From Carettochelys insculpta (Eukaryota > Chordata > Testudines > Carettochelyidae), in NCBI RefSeq assembly GCF_033958435.1, contig NC_134152.1, forward strand, positions 9,534,001-9,598,000: a stretch of 64,000 bases of DNA, written 5' to 3'. The position numbers and the translations under genes are program-made. Positions within the stretch are counted from its first letter, which is position 1; the number at the start of each line of letters is the position of its first letter. This document shows, piece by piece, positions 45,385-57,084 of the stretch. Below the pieces are notes generated by a model that worked only from the letters and a program-made list of their open reading frames with translations, was not told where the DNA came from and did not search any database.

Positions 45385-45704
45385 CAGGGGTCAGCAACCT
45401 TTCTGAGGTGGAGCCCAAAAGTTGACCTTTTGACCTGTATGTGTTGTCCGACTTCCAGTGATACCTTTTAAAGTCCTACTTTCAACAACCTCATTAATAA
45501 ATAAATTAAGATTCAGAGTTTTACCATTTAGGTGGTGGTTGGTACCATGAGCCGTTATTTTTTTAATCCACAGGTGGCACAGCTTTGAGCAAGCTGCTGG
45601 CTGAATGGGGGACGAGGGACAGGACTGAACTCCTACCATGTGTGCCGATGAAAATTGGCTCAAATGCCACTCATGGCACCTGTATTGGGGGTTGCTGACT
45701 GCCA
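45385..45704 (+). mobile_element. hAT-type MITE, 320 bp
   Basis: The left end is CAGGGGTCAGCAACC; the right end inversely is TGGCAGTCAGCAACC. It is flanked by an 8-bp duplication with one mismatch, CTCGATGT (45377-45384) and CTCTATGT (45705-45712), typical of hAT. No transposase coding left. Confidence 0.88.
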
Positions 45705-45712
45705 CTCTATGT

Positions 45713-48106
45713 GGAGGCATGCACACCACAGATGGAACATTCAGTGAAGGACTGAATAAGTTCTAATAGGCATGTGCAAGCAGTGATTTTTAAAGAAACT
45801 TTTAACCTAGCCAAAGATGGCTCTATAGTCAATGGGTAATAAAACTCACCTTCATGACCACCATCTTATGCTTTCTGTCACTTATCAAGGGCTTAGTCCA
45901 AAATTTTTGGACTTTAGGGCTATTTAAAAAATTATAGAAAGAAATGGGTGGCTTTCCAACATTTAGTTTTTCCCTAGTTTGTTCTCAAAACCAGCTTTGA
46001 ATCTTTTTTGTTGAGCCTTTCCAGAACATTTAGCCAATGGAAGACATTATGCATGGGAAACTTCAGCATGATCAGTGAAAATTTTGCCAAGCTGTAAGCA
46101 GCTAAGAACAGATGGTAGGAATGAGGTGTGTTAGGTAACCTTAATGCAGGTTTCACACATTAAACAACTGTGAAATATTATGAAAATGAAGATGAATAGT
46201 ACTGAGTGAGATTCACAGGACTGAACCTGAATTGCACGTGTCAATGAATAGGACAATGGGCTATGTTACTGAAAACCTAATCTTAGATGGAGATGAGGAC
46301 TGGTGGCAAAACAGATTGTAATGCCTTATTTTCTGATGCTCTGTACATCTTTCATTAATGTGCATCTCTCAGGTTCTATATGCATCGACTCCTTCTCAAG
46401 AAGTTAGAAGGAAACAAAGACTTTCTAGAGTTGACAGCTATGACTTAAGCAACAACTCAGCCACACTATAAAGGCTAGCTCATTTTTAAATGTTATGTGG
46501 GTGTCCATATATTTATAGTGTTAGTTCTTGGTACATAAAAAACCTGGAACTTTGATTACAATAAAAACAATATAGCATTTCTGAAGTTTAATATATTTGG
46601 AAGAGGGATTTTTTTTCTTTTTTCTTTTTTTTTCCTGCTTGGATCTAGTGACCTTTGAAACTGTGTAAAATTATTTGGAGGATTTTTTGTTTGTCTGTTT
46701 GTTTTTATGCCAAGATGTGATGGTTGACAGAATATTTATGGTTCTTTCTTCTTGTACATCTATAAATCAAGAACATCTAAAATACCTAAAATATTTTCCC
46801 CTCTTACCTTGGTTGCTGATGATCCTTTGTTTTCTGGATATTACCTGTAAAAACAAAAATCATAAAGGAAATGGATCAGGTTATGTCAGAGGACCAACTT
46901 TTTTGCCCCCTTTCTTTAAGGGAATGATTGTTTCCTTTGTATATGTTGTTGTTAATATTTCTTAACTAATTTACTAGATTTAGTGTCAAAATGTTTCAAG
47001 ATTTTTTTTTATTAGGAGTTTGGAGGTGCAAGATACATTAAAATAAACAAAAGAAATAAATTGGACTTGATTGCTTAGCCAAACCTCTCAAAGTTTGTGC
47101 AACAGTGGTAACTCAAAATGTTTAAATGAGGTTTTACAGGATTGAAGTGACTAGCACTTTTCTGTGATCAATGGGATCAGCATGATGTACCATGTCATGC
47201 CTTCTTGATGCTTTCAACAATGTAATAATTTAATAAAACACATATTCAATCTGGATTTTATTTATGCAGACTTATGTTGGTTCTTATAGTGCTAATCTGA
47301 TCCATCCATCTATTTATAATAGCTATCACCTGCTTTGTTACGCCAAACCTGGGCCCAGTCCCACAAGTAGCTCCTGTCAAGCTCAGGAGTCCAGAATTGT
47401 TGTCTTTAGTCTTTATTCTTCAGACAATATTATTAGTCACACACAACCCTGCAAATACTTGTAGATTGTTATAAATCTCTGAGCTGCTTTTTATAGATGT
47501 CTGTGTTGAATGAGCCCTCAAAATATTAGACATATCCATTTTTTCTTATTCCATTTAGTGGAAGATGTGGTAAGTTAGGCTTTATCTTACAGTAAAATGA
47601 ATGTCAGGGGTCATCTTAGCATGTAGAAATCTTGTAAAAGGGTACACTTAAGTTGTCAGAGTGGAGAAAAAGGCACCCGGTTTCCCTTATTATCCATTGA
47701 GGTTTTACATATTAAAGGTCAAAAATATTGCAAACACCACAGCAAAAGGGATTAAACCAATACAGTAAAAGCATGCTTTAAACAGAATTGTGAGCACAGG
47801 AGGCTTAATTTTAATCTTTAATGCTTTGGGTTCTTTGAATCAATGTCAAAATTATAGGATAAATGGAAAACCTGTTGGAATAATGGTTCTTCAGGGGATT
47901 TTGTGAATTCTAAAATGCCTTTACAAAAAACCACTATTTAATATCCGTGACTTTCTTCTAGTTCTGGAGTAGAAGAAGACAGATTATAGACTTCCCCTTC
48001 CTCTACACCCTGAACAACTTAAACAGAATGCTTGTGCCATGGCAGAGCTTTGAAATGAAAAGAAGCATGATGTTCTCCATTCCTTGTCTTCATTATTATT
48101 CTTTAT
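45713..48106. other. Unassigned AT-rich stretch
   Basis: T-rich runs near 46608-46634. No gene or known repeat seen. Confidence 0.4.
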
Positions 48107-48547
48107 GGCTATGGTTACACTAGTGAGTTTTGCTGAACAAATGCAGTTTTGCTGACAAAAAGGTTGAAATGTCCACACACAAAATGTGTTATGTCAACAG
48201 TTTGTTGGCAAAACTCAGCACATTCACTGGCAGTGTTCTGCTGCTCATCCATGAGGCATAATGCTGCTGTCAACAGATTCTGTCAATAAAACTGTGTGCA
48301 CTCTCTGGGTGGGGGGATCATCTCTCAACAGACAGGGCATTCAGGAAAGTGGGCAGCCGCATCTGCTGTGCTTCCAGGTGCCTGTTTTGTCAAGAGAGCA
48401 TCCAGGAAATCTGGTGGCTGTCAACAGAGCAGAGCACTCTCCTAATTGGCCTTTGTATGTGGCTGCACTCTGTCAAGAGAAGTTTTTTTGGAAAATCTCT
48501 TCCAACAGTGAGTTTTGTTGACAGAGCGCTATAGTGTAACTGTAGCC
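48107..48547. mobile_element. MITE with GGCTATGGTTACACTA ends, 441 bp
   Basis: Flanked by TAT on both sides (48104-48106 and 48548-48550). The ends are GGCTATGGTTACACTAGTG and, inversely, GGCTACAGTTACACTATAG. The interior repeats TTTTGTTGACA and TGTCAACAG motifs in both directions. Confidence 0.9.
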
Positions 48548-51439
48548 TATTATTTTTATATCAGCAGATCCCAGAGATGTCTTGCGTTCAGTGGGATCAG
48601 ATTAATGCCCTAATTTGGTAACTGTGGTAGATATGGGGTATGTATAATGTAACTATATCTAATGGATGCCCAAACTGATATTAGTTTCCTTGGTACTTCA
48701 CAATACTTTACCCAACAAGCCTATATTCAATAAACAGAACGGGTGTAAATGTCCAAAATTATTGTTGAGCACTGTGGACTAAATCATTCTTTTCTTGATA
48801 GTGGGGTAATTAAGTCTATGATTTTATTGGTGACCCCTTTCAAACAGCAAACCTCTGAGTGTTACTCCCCCTTTTAAAATAATGCTGGAGACGAAGCCGG
48901 TAATGCTGGAGACAAAGCAGGGTTTGGAGGTGGAGACTGACTGCTCACAATCTCTTGAGGGATCACAAACCCCAGTCTGAGAACCCACTCCTTAATTCAG
49001 TAGGGTTTTCCCTGGACTAATAAATAAGTATTTTACATTGTCTCAGCTTCATTTACCGGAAGTGTCATGGCATTTTGTCATTATTATTGTCTACAAAACG
49101 CTTTTGTATAGCAAAAGAATTAAATCTGTTACAAAACTTAGAGCATTTTTAAAGGAGAGGAAGAAAATGCTGCTATATTTTGAATTATAAATGTCATCTT
49201 TCCATTTTTTGGCTAACATTTTGAAAATTTTCCACTAGTTGAGTATAAAATGCAATTTAATTCTTATTCTACAAATTAATGAAAACAGAATTGAATGTTT
49301 TGAAATGTTAGACTATCATTTTAATGATAGAGTTTTTGGTGTCCTCTCTGTATTTCCTGTCTGAAATAGACAGAAAAGAGTGAGACATTGTCATAAGATT
49401 GCCAGCTTTCTTTGGATATTTCACTTTACATTATGATTTGAAGTCATATCTTTGTCTACATCTATTTCACAATAACAAACTTCATGATGAGGAATGTGTT
49501 CTAACAGATTTTTAACAATGATTGGCCAATTTGTACCTTTGGATTACAGTGGATAATTGATTGTTTCTTGAAGGGAATATTTAGATAACATAAGGAAAAA
49601 CTTATAGTGCAACTCGAGTATAATTCAGTCTTAAAGTTGCATAGGAGTCTACCTATACGATCGAGGCATTCATCTCGGAATGTACTGTGTGAAAATATTA
49701 ACTGTACACATGGCTCTGCTGTACTGCACCATCCTTTGTACAAGACCTGTTTGAAAATGAGATCAATTTGCTCCCCCACTGTAACATATGACATTTTTCT
49801 AATTAGGGCAATGTTTAATTTACTGTCTCATGGCTTCTTGAATAAATATAAATTGTCATACTAAAGTGACAGGTGTAAAACCCTGGGTAGCTGTGTTAGA
49901 GAGGTTAATCTGCTCTTAATCAAATCAGTTCTGCTTCACTTTCTCATGGGGAGTGAGAGATAATAGGCCTGTTTAACTGGAGATTAGGCAGCCTTTTTGC
50001 TGGAATTCCCAAAGGGTTCACCTGAGAATTCATTGCATCTTATGCCTAGTTAAGATATTTGAATGTATCAGTATTTTTAGATGGGATACCTTTACACATA
50101 TTTGTAGCCCCCCTGTTGATGCGATGGCACCAGAATGAAACCAGTACCCCCGCAGAGCTAGAGGAACATGATCAAACCTTCCCCATTCAAATTAGCTGGC
50201 AAAAGTGATTTACTTTTAGATCCTGTTAATGTGGCAGATTCCTGATTCCACCCAGGAGTCAACTCTCCCATTCAGTGGCAGGGAATGCTGGCTCATTCTA
50301 TGCCTCATAATGGTGAGGGAAGAGTGAAAGGAGCACAGTTTTTTTTCCCCCCTCATTAGACAGGGATCAATCAGGAGCATCAAGGAACATTGACATTGTC
50401 TTTTTCAAGGATCAGTGAAGGAATAACTCTGGAGTGGGTATGAGAAAGGATTGTGACGACAGATAGAATCTGTGTAGTGGTATCCTGTGGAAGGAAAGAC
50501 CGTTGGGGGTAAAGTAGGAGGGCGATATAATGATGCTTAATCAGGAAGGCACTGAAAAAATAGACTTATGTGGGAGGGTGAGTGTGTGATTTTAAGGTAT
50601 GGAAGGAGGATCAAGTATGTGTGGGAGACACAATGGAAAAAAAGGAGATGGGAGAACTAATTGTGGGCGTGATGAGCAGAGGACTCCTTTGTCTGTTATG
50701 AATGGGGGTGGAAGGAACCTACTGTACCAGGGAAGATGTTGAATATTTTTTAGCTTGGAATTAGGTGCCAAACTCTGCTCTCATATACACTGGTAATGCA
50801 AATAAATGAAAGCAGTATTTGGCTCCTGGGGTGGCCTCAGAATATAGATGTTTGGTTTTATATCAATATCTTTGAGTATGTCTTTCCCAACACTGGCAAT
50901 GTGAGAAATGGGCTGGAGGCCCCAGTCTTTTTTGGAGGTTGAGGGGAGAGCGGGGAAGTGGGGAAGATGTCATAATTGTTGTTTCAAACCTTGAGCACTC
51001 CTTGCAGTTCACTGACTCCAGAGATGGCATTGTGACTATCACCTGTGTAGGAAGAGGGATGGGTATAAAGGGAAGAGTCCTGAAACCTTTGGTCACCTGC
51101 CCAAGCTTAGTCAAAGCATATTTTGATATTTAATAAAAAAGGGACATGGTTCAACAAGCATGTAAAGCTCATGTTTATGTACCATCACCTTCACAGAGAC
51201 TTGAAGTGAGCATGTACTTCAGTGATTTTCTGAGATGGCACCTTGATTAATTCATTAACAAGTGGGAAAAAACCCTCTCTAATTAAGAAAATATGTTCGG
51301 AGGAAAAATAGAGGAAGTAGGTGCATGGTAGTAGCAGAACTGTTAATGGAGTCCTCCCTGGGTGATTATATGGAGAGTGGTTGAATCCATCTTTCCTTCT
51401 GATAATTTAGGATATAGAAGTTGGATTTTTGGTCTCCTG
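48548..51439. other. Unassigned stretch
   Basis: About 48830-48985 has the look of an old hAT-like fragment (ends near GTGACCCCTTTCAAACAGC and CCCCAGTCTGAGAACC) but is too decayed to define. The rest is without recognised features. Confidence 0.35.
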
Positions 51440-52149
51440 GGCTGCGTCTACACGTGCACGCTACTTCGAAGTAGCGGCAGTAACTTCGAAATAGCGCCCG
51501 TCACGTCTACACGTGTTGGGCGCTATTTCGAAGTTGAAATCGACGTTAGGCGGTGAGACGTCGAAGTCGCTAACCCCATGAGGGGATGGGAATAGCGCCC
51601 TACTTCGACGTTCAACATCGAAGTAGGGACGTGTAGACGATCCGCGTCCCGCAACATCGAAATAGCAGGGTCCTCCATGGCGGCCATCAGCTGGGGGGTT
51701 GAGAGATACTCTCTCTCCAGCCCTTGCGGGGCTCTGTGGTCACCGTGGGCAGCAGCCCTTAGCCCAGGGCTTCTGGCTGCTGCTGCTGCAGCTGGGGGTC
51801 CGTGCTGCATATACAGGGTCTGCAACTAGTTGTTGGCTCTGTGTATCTTGCACTGTTTAATGAAAGTGTGTCTGGGAGGGGCCCTTTAAGGGAGCGACTT
51901 GCTGTTGAGTCCGCCCCGTGACCCTGTCTGCAGCTGTGCCTGGCTCCCTTATTTCGATGTGTGCTACTTTGCCGTGTAGACGTTCCCTCGCTGCGCCTAT
52001 TTCGATGTTGGGCTGAGCAACGTCGAAGTTGAACATCGACGTTGCCAGCCCTGGAGGACGTGTAGACGTTATTCATCGAAATAGCCTATTTCGATGTCGC
52101 AACATCGAAATAAGCTATTTCGAAGTTGGGTGCACGTGTAGACGTAGCC
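51440..52149 (+). mobile_element. Harbinger internal-deletion derivative (copy G), 710 bp
   Basis: Flanked by CTG (51437-51439 and 52150-52152). The left end is GGCTGCGTCTACACGTGC; the right end inversely is GGCTACGTCTACACGTGC. Same orientation as the full-length copy. The transposase start with CTG-run complement lies near 51775-51805. Confidence 0.95.
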
Positions 52150-52152
52150 CTG

Positions 52153-53629
52153 ATGTATTTTAATGCCATAATAAACAAGGTATTTTCAGATTTCTGGCTT
52201 TCCTGGACGGCATCATCTGAATGGAACCTCCCATGTGCTATTACTTTGATTAGATTTGTTTATTGGCAAAGAAATGCACTGAGCTCTATTTTTAGCACCA
52301 CCTGTATTGCATGTAAAATAAACAAATCTTTTGACATGCTCAGAGTCATATATACTGGATGTGCTGAGCAAAATACGAAGGATAGATACTATCGCTCTTC
52401 TATTATTTATGGACTATAAAGTCTTTACAGTGGCATTGACAAAGGGTTTATAGGCAGTACACAGGCTGGTTATACCATAAATTGTAATGTTATATGATAA
52501 ACTGGAAGTTTATAGCAGTAGTAGATATCAAAGAAAAAAATGAATTTTGGTATGAAACGATCTATCATGGGATGGAGGAGCTACATGTTTAAATATTCAG
52601 CTGTTTTTGTCTTCATTTATTCTGAAGTTACTGATAATTCATGTGCTACAGAACAAGAATTTATGGGCTTATTTAGAAACTGTTGATGGGGAGGCAGGAG
52701 AAGACCCTTTAAACTTGAGAACAGCACTACCTTCTATGGTGACTGAGAAACACTGATGTAATTAAATTGATTCAAGCCTTTGGTTTCCAGTTTTGGAGAT
52801 GGCAAGTGGAGCTGTTGCTTAATATCTGGTCTGTTGCTACATGGCTCCCGACGACGCAATAAAATAACTGGGTTACTATTTCTAAGAATGTAAATGGAAA
52901 CCACTTACAGCAAAAACATCTTAAACATAATTTAATTGCTTCTAGTTTACATAAACACTAAAAGCAGTAAAATGTCAACAAATGTTAATTCTCCTTCCTC
53001 TGTAAGCTGCACTCCTTCCTTTAACTAATGGCTCTGTAGAACAAAAAGACTTATCCTCAATGTTTACTTATAATATTTGTGTGTTCATTTGAAAAAGCTT
53101 CCTGTAATTTAGTAAAACTCTTAATCTTTTTTCTTTTTTTTTTCTTTTTTTCAATGGTGTGTATGTATATGACTGTGTATTTAATTTTAAAACATGTTGC
53201 ATTTTATGGATTACTCTCCCAAAATCTTTTAGGTTGGGTTTTCATAGTACATAAATGCAGTATACTAATGTAGATGCTAAAAAGCTGACATGAAATCTGA
53301 AGGTCAATTTAACTCTGTTGCAGCACTTCTGCATTTTTAGAGTCTTCTTTAAATATGGAATTACTCTCAAATACCACAGAAATTGTCCACCTTATGACAG
53401 CAATCAATTAGTATAATTTGGCATACAGCAAAAAGTTCAGTTACAGTTAGGACAGATTTGTGGCTAACTAGGATAAAAGAAATTAGGAATGAAACCATTG
53501 GAAGTTTATATGTAGATTCTACCCTGTGAAGGAATATTCTGTTATTGCTGTTTCTTGAACTACTATGGTAGCACCTCTGGTCCTCAGACCAGACTGGGGC
53601 CTGTTGTTTCAGGCACAGTAGAAACACTA
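52153..53629. other. Unassigned AT-rich stretch
   Basis: T-rich tract near 53128-53150. No gene or repeat recognised. Confidence 0.4.
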
Positions 53630-53835
53630 CCTAAGAGACAGGCCCTGATTTGAAGAGTTTATCATTCTAAATAGGATAGACAGACAGATTTGGAGAGGAA
53701 CAGCATCAAAGTGATTTGCCCCCAAGTTCACAAACATTCCTGGGTCTGCTACTCAGTTGCAGAGCAAGGTATAGAATCCAAATTTCCTCAGTCCAGTCCA
53801 GTGTCTTATCTACTAGACCACACTGCTTAATTCAG
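53630..53835. repeat. Ancient L3/MIR-like repeat
   Basis: GACAGGCCCTGATTTGAAGA, then GTGATTTGCCCCCAAGTTCA, then a TCCAGTGTCTTATCTACTAG block and GACCACACTGCTT. This order follows the shared amniote L3-type 3' end. It is the downstream continuation of the type found at 5478-5570. Confidence 0.55.
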
Positions 53836-54069
53836 ACAGACAATTCCTTTCCATCTGAATTACAAAGAAGCCTTTGTTGCTACACTTTGACTTGAATTAC
53901 TCACTGTTAACTTTCTTATCTGGCTCTATAAAGCAGCTTCCTGTGTTCCTGAGCTTCAGTTGTTGCAGTTCATTTATAAGAATTAGCCTGAATGTATGAA
54001 AATAATACAAACACTTTTGAAAGTGTCTGTTAGTTGGGTCAATGTCCTTTGGTGAAATATAGTAAATTG
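53836..54069. other. Unassigned
   Basis: No feature recognised. Confidence 0.4.
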
Positions 54070-54071
54070 TA

Positions 54072-54384
54072 CAGTAGAGTGTCAATATTTGCCAACCTAT
54101 GGATTGCCAATTCAATTATTTGCGATCTGCCGGAGTGGCTGCTTCCCTGGGGCTCTGAGCAGGAGCGCCAACAACCACCATTTACCCCAAGGCCCCGGGC
54201 AGGAGCGCCGGCAGCTGCCACTTCCCCAGGGCTCCAGGGAGAAGTTCTGGCAGCTGCAGCTTCCACAGGCTGGGAGTCCTGGCAGCCATGGCTTCCCCAG
54301 AGCTCCGAGTCCCCTGTATTCAGGAAATTCAATATTTGCGAGGGTTATCAACATGGAACCATTGCAAATGTTGAGACCCTACTG
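54072..54384. mobile_element. Tigger/pogo-like MITE, 313 bp
   Basis: The left end is CAGTAGAGTGTCAATATTTG; the right end inversely is CAGTAGGGTCTCAACATTTG. It is flanked by TA (54070-54071 and 54385-54386), the duplication of the Tc1/mariner/pogo group. The core is made of GC-rich imperfect tandem units built on CCCAGGGCTC, GCAGGAGCGCC and GGCAGCTGC. Confidence 0.9.
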
Positions 54385-54386
54385 TA

Positions 54387-55627
54387 TTCAGCAATGGTAT
54401 GAGCTAAGAGACATTAATGATGTCTGGGCACCTTTGTCTGAAAAAGTTTGAACTGCCGCTATAATTGCACAACAGTTTCCTTCACTAGTAATACGTTCTT
54501 AAGAGCAAGGACTCTGCATTGAATCCCTTGAACTTTGGAAGGTCCACCTTTTTCTTTGCATCTGACATATAGTCTTCAAATATGAGACAATGTATATTAG
54601 GCAGGGAGGAAAAGCTATAAACCCTTTTTAGTAGTTAGCAGAAAGGTATGAAGGATGATACTCAGGAATAAAAATAAAATAAAAAATAAAACCACAATAT
54701 TTCAGTCCTTCTCTTGACAGGGTCCCAAGTCATGCTGACGAGTGTGTGCAACATGCATTTGGCTTTCCTTGAAGTCCCATTCCAATATTACAGGAGAATG
54801 AATATGTATGAATGGGGGAATAGGATTTCTTTTCCAAATCAAATAATTATTTCCGAAAAAGTAACTGCTGCTTGAAGTAACAGGTTGGAGTTGTGTGTAT
54901 ATAGTTAACACAAAATGCTAATGAAAAAGAATTAATCTCCTCTAGTCTTTTCTCCTGTATTCTTTGAGATTTTTTTTCCACGGCGTAATGCTTTTTCAGT
55001 ATGTCAAATTCAAGTCAGAGGCTCCTGTTTGCATCAGTGTACCTTCAATTTTTTTTTCAAAGCAATGGAAATCCCCGTGCCTGATATTCGATTTTTGCAT
55101 CTTTTGTAATCACTTACATTCCAAAAATATACATGAATACTAACAATAAAAATATTTTCATTTAGATTTTGTAGTATTTTATCACCACTGCTGTAAATGA
55201 TCTAATAAGGTACAAGCAATAAAAATCTTGCCCCCCTCACTTCTCTACCCTGTCTTTGACAATAGCCTGTGGTATATTTTTAAAGTTTTCTTGATTTCTA
55301 TCACTAACGTGTAATGTATCACAGTTGCACTGAAACTGTGACACATTATATTTCCCCTCTGCAATCCATGAATATCATTTACTTTCAGGCTTCTGGCTCC
55401 CAGCTGCCCCACCTTTAGGCTGAGACTTGTATCTCCCTTTCCTGACTAGGAATCATTAAACTTGTCTACAGTGTGATCTCTCTGGCAGCTAGGTTGCCAA
55501 CAAGGCCCCTGTTTGTGCTTTACTTTCTCTCCAGAGGCTTCAGCTAGTGTCCTGTCAGCAATTATCAGGTACCACACAGCTCTTTCAAACCTAGCACATA
55601 TATGTTTAGGGTTGAACACATTTCAGA
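54387..55627. other. Unassigned AT-rich stretch
   Basis: A small hairpin lies at about 55308-55347 (AATGTATCACAGTT facing AACTGTGACACATT). No gene seen. Confidence 0.4.
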
Positions 55628-56945
55628 GAAAACACACCTGTTATCAATAAGAGGGTGATCAGGGAGGTTGTGGGGATGTTACTGGATAAGGGAGGTAACC
55701 TGGTGACAGATGATGTGGGAGAGGCTGAAGTATTCAATGCTTTTTTTGCCTCTGTCTTCACCGACAAGGTCAGGTCCCAGACTACTGCATTAGGCAATGC
55801 AGTATGGGAAAGAGCTGGGCAGCCCTTGGTGGGGAAAGAACAGATTAAGGGCTATTTAGAAAAGCTAGACATACACAGATCCATTGGTTGTGATTAATGC
55901 ATCCAAGAATATTTAGGAAATTGTCAAATGTCGTTATAGAGCCTTCGGCCATTATCGCTGAAAACTCGTGGAGATTGGGAGAGGTTCTGGATGACTAGAA
56001 AAAGGGAAATATAGTACCCATCTTTAAAAGGGGAAAGAAGGACAGCCCCAGGAACTATAGACCAGTCAGCCTTACCTCAGTCCCCGGAAAAATCATGGAG
56101 GCGATTCTCAAGGAATCCGTTTTGAAGCACTTGGAAGAGGGGAAGTGACCAGGAGTAGTCAACGTGGATTCACCAAGGGCAAGTCATGCATGACCAATCT
56201 GGTTAGCTTCTATGATGAGGTAACCAGCTCTGTGGAAATGGGGGAAGTCAGTGGATGCAATGTACCTAGACTTTAGCAATGTTTTTGATACAGTTTCCCA
56301 CAATATTCTTGACCATAAGATAAGGAAGTATGGATTGGTTAACTGGACTGGAAGGTGGCTAGAAAGCAGGCTAGATGGCTGGGCCCAATGAGTAGTAATC
56401 AATAGCTCAATGTCTGGTTATCAGTTGGCTTCAAGTGGAGTGCCCCCAGGATCATTTCTAGGACTGGTATTATTCAACATCTTTATTAATGACCTGAATG
56501 AGGGGATGGATTGCACCCTCAGCAAATTTTTGGATGACGCTAAGTTAGGGGGACAGGTAGATGCATTGGAGGGAAAGATAGGGTCTAGAGTGACCTAGAA
56601 AATGGGAAGATTGGGCCAAAAGAAATCTGATGAGGCTCAATAAGGACAAGTGCATAGAAGTTATTATTCCCCTCTACTCAGCTCTGGTGAGGCCACATCT
56701 GGAGTATTACATCCAGTTCTGGGGCCCCCAGTATGGAAATGAAGTGGGCGTGTTGAAGAGGGTTCAGTTGAGGGCAACAAAAATGATTTAAGGGCTGGAG
56801 CACATGAACTATGAGGAGAGGCTGAGGGATTTGGATTCATTTAGTTTGCAAAAGAGAAGAGAGAGGGGCAATTTGATAGAAGCCATCAGCTTCCTGAAGA
56901 GGTGCTCTAAAGAGGATGGAAAGAGGCTGTTCTAAGTAACTATAA
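55628..56945 (+). mobile_element. CR1 LINE, reverse-transcriptase half, decayed
   Basis: Forward-oriented CR1 ORF2 relic from a VIREVVGMLLDKGGNLVTDD segment near 55650 to the C-terminal EERLRDLD segment near 56815-56830. A piece upstream of the C-terminal segment (near 56640-56660) is deleted relative to the 9685-11385 copy. The 3' tail is missing. Confidence 0.92.
55655..56930 (+). pseudogene. CR1 ORF2 reverse-transcriptase relic
   Basis: Recognisable in order: GNLVTDDVGEAEVFNAFFAS (about 55697), GFTKGKSCMTNL (about 56168), GVPPGSFLGLVLFNIFINDL (56440-56500) and FLDDAKLGG (about 56526), the active-site box with both aspartates. Stops and shifts separate the parts. The G-for-Q change in GVPPG also departs from the usual GVPQG. 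Confidence 0.87.
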
Positions 56946-57084
56946 CTGTATAACAGGGTATGGATTGATGCAGCTGAACTAACCTCATCTCCTATGTAGC
57001 TGGCACAATGTCAATAGGAAAGCTTTGTGCATGTGATACTGCAGCTTCTAGTGGGGAGGGCTCAATTAAATCAATGGGAGAAGT

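Noticed and set aside
51362..51556. An open frame running into the left end of copy G
   Set aside because: It only exists by joining flank to transposon end sequence.
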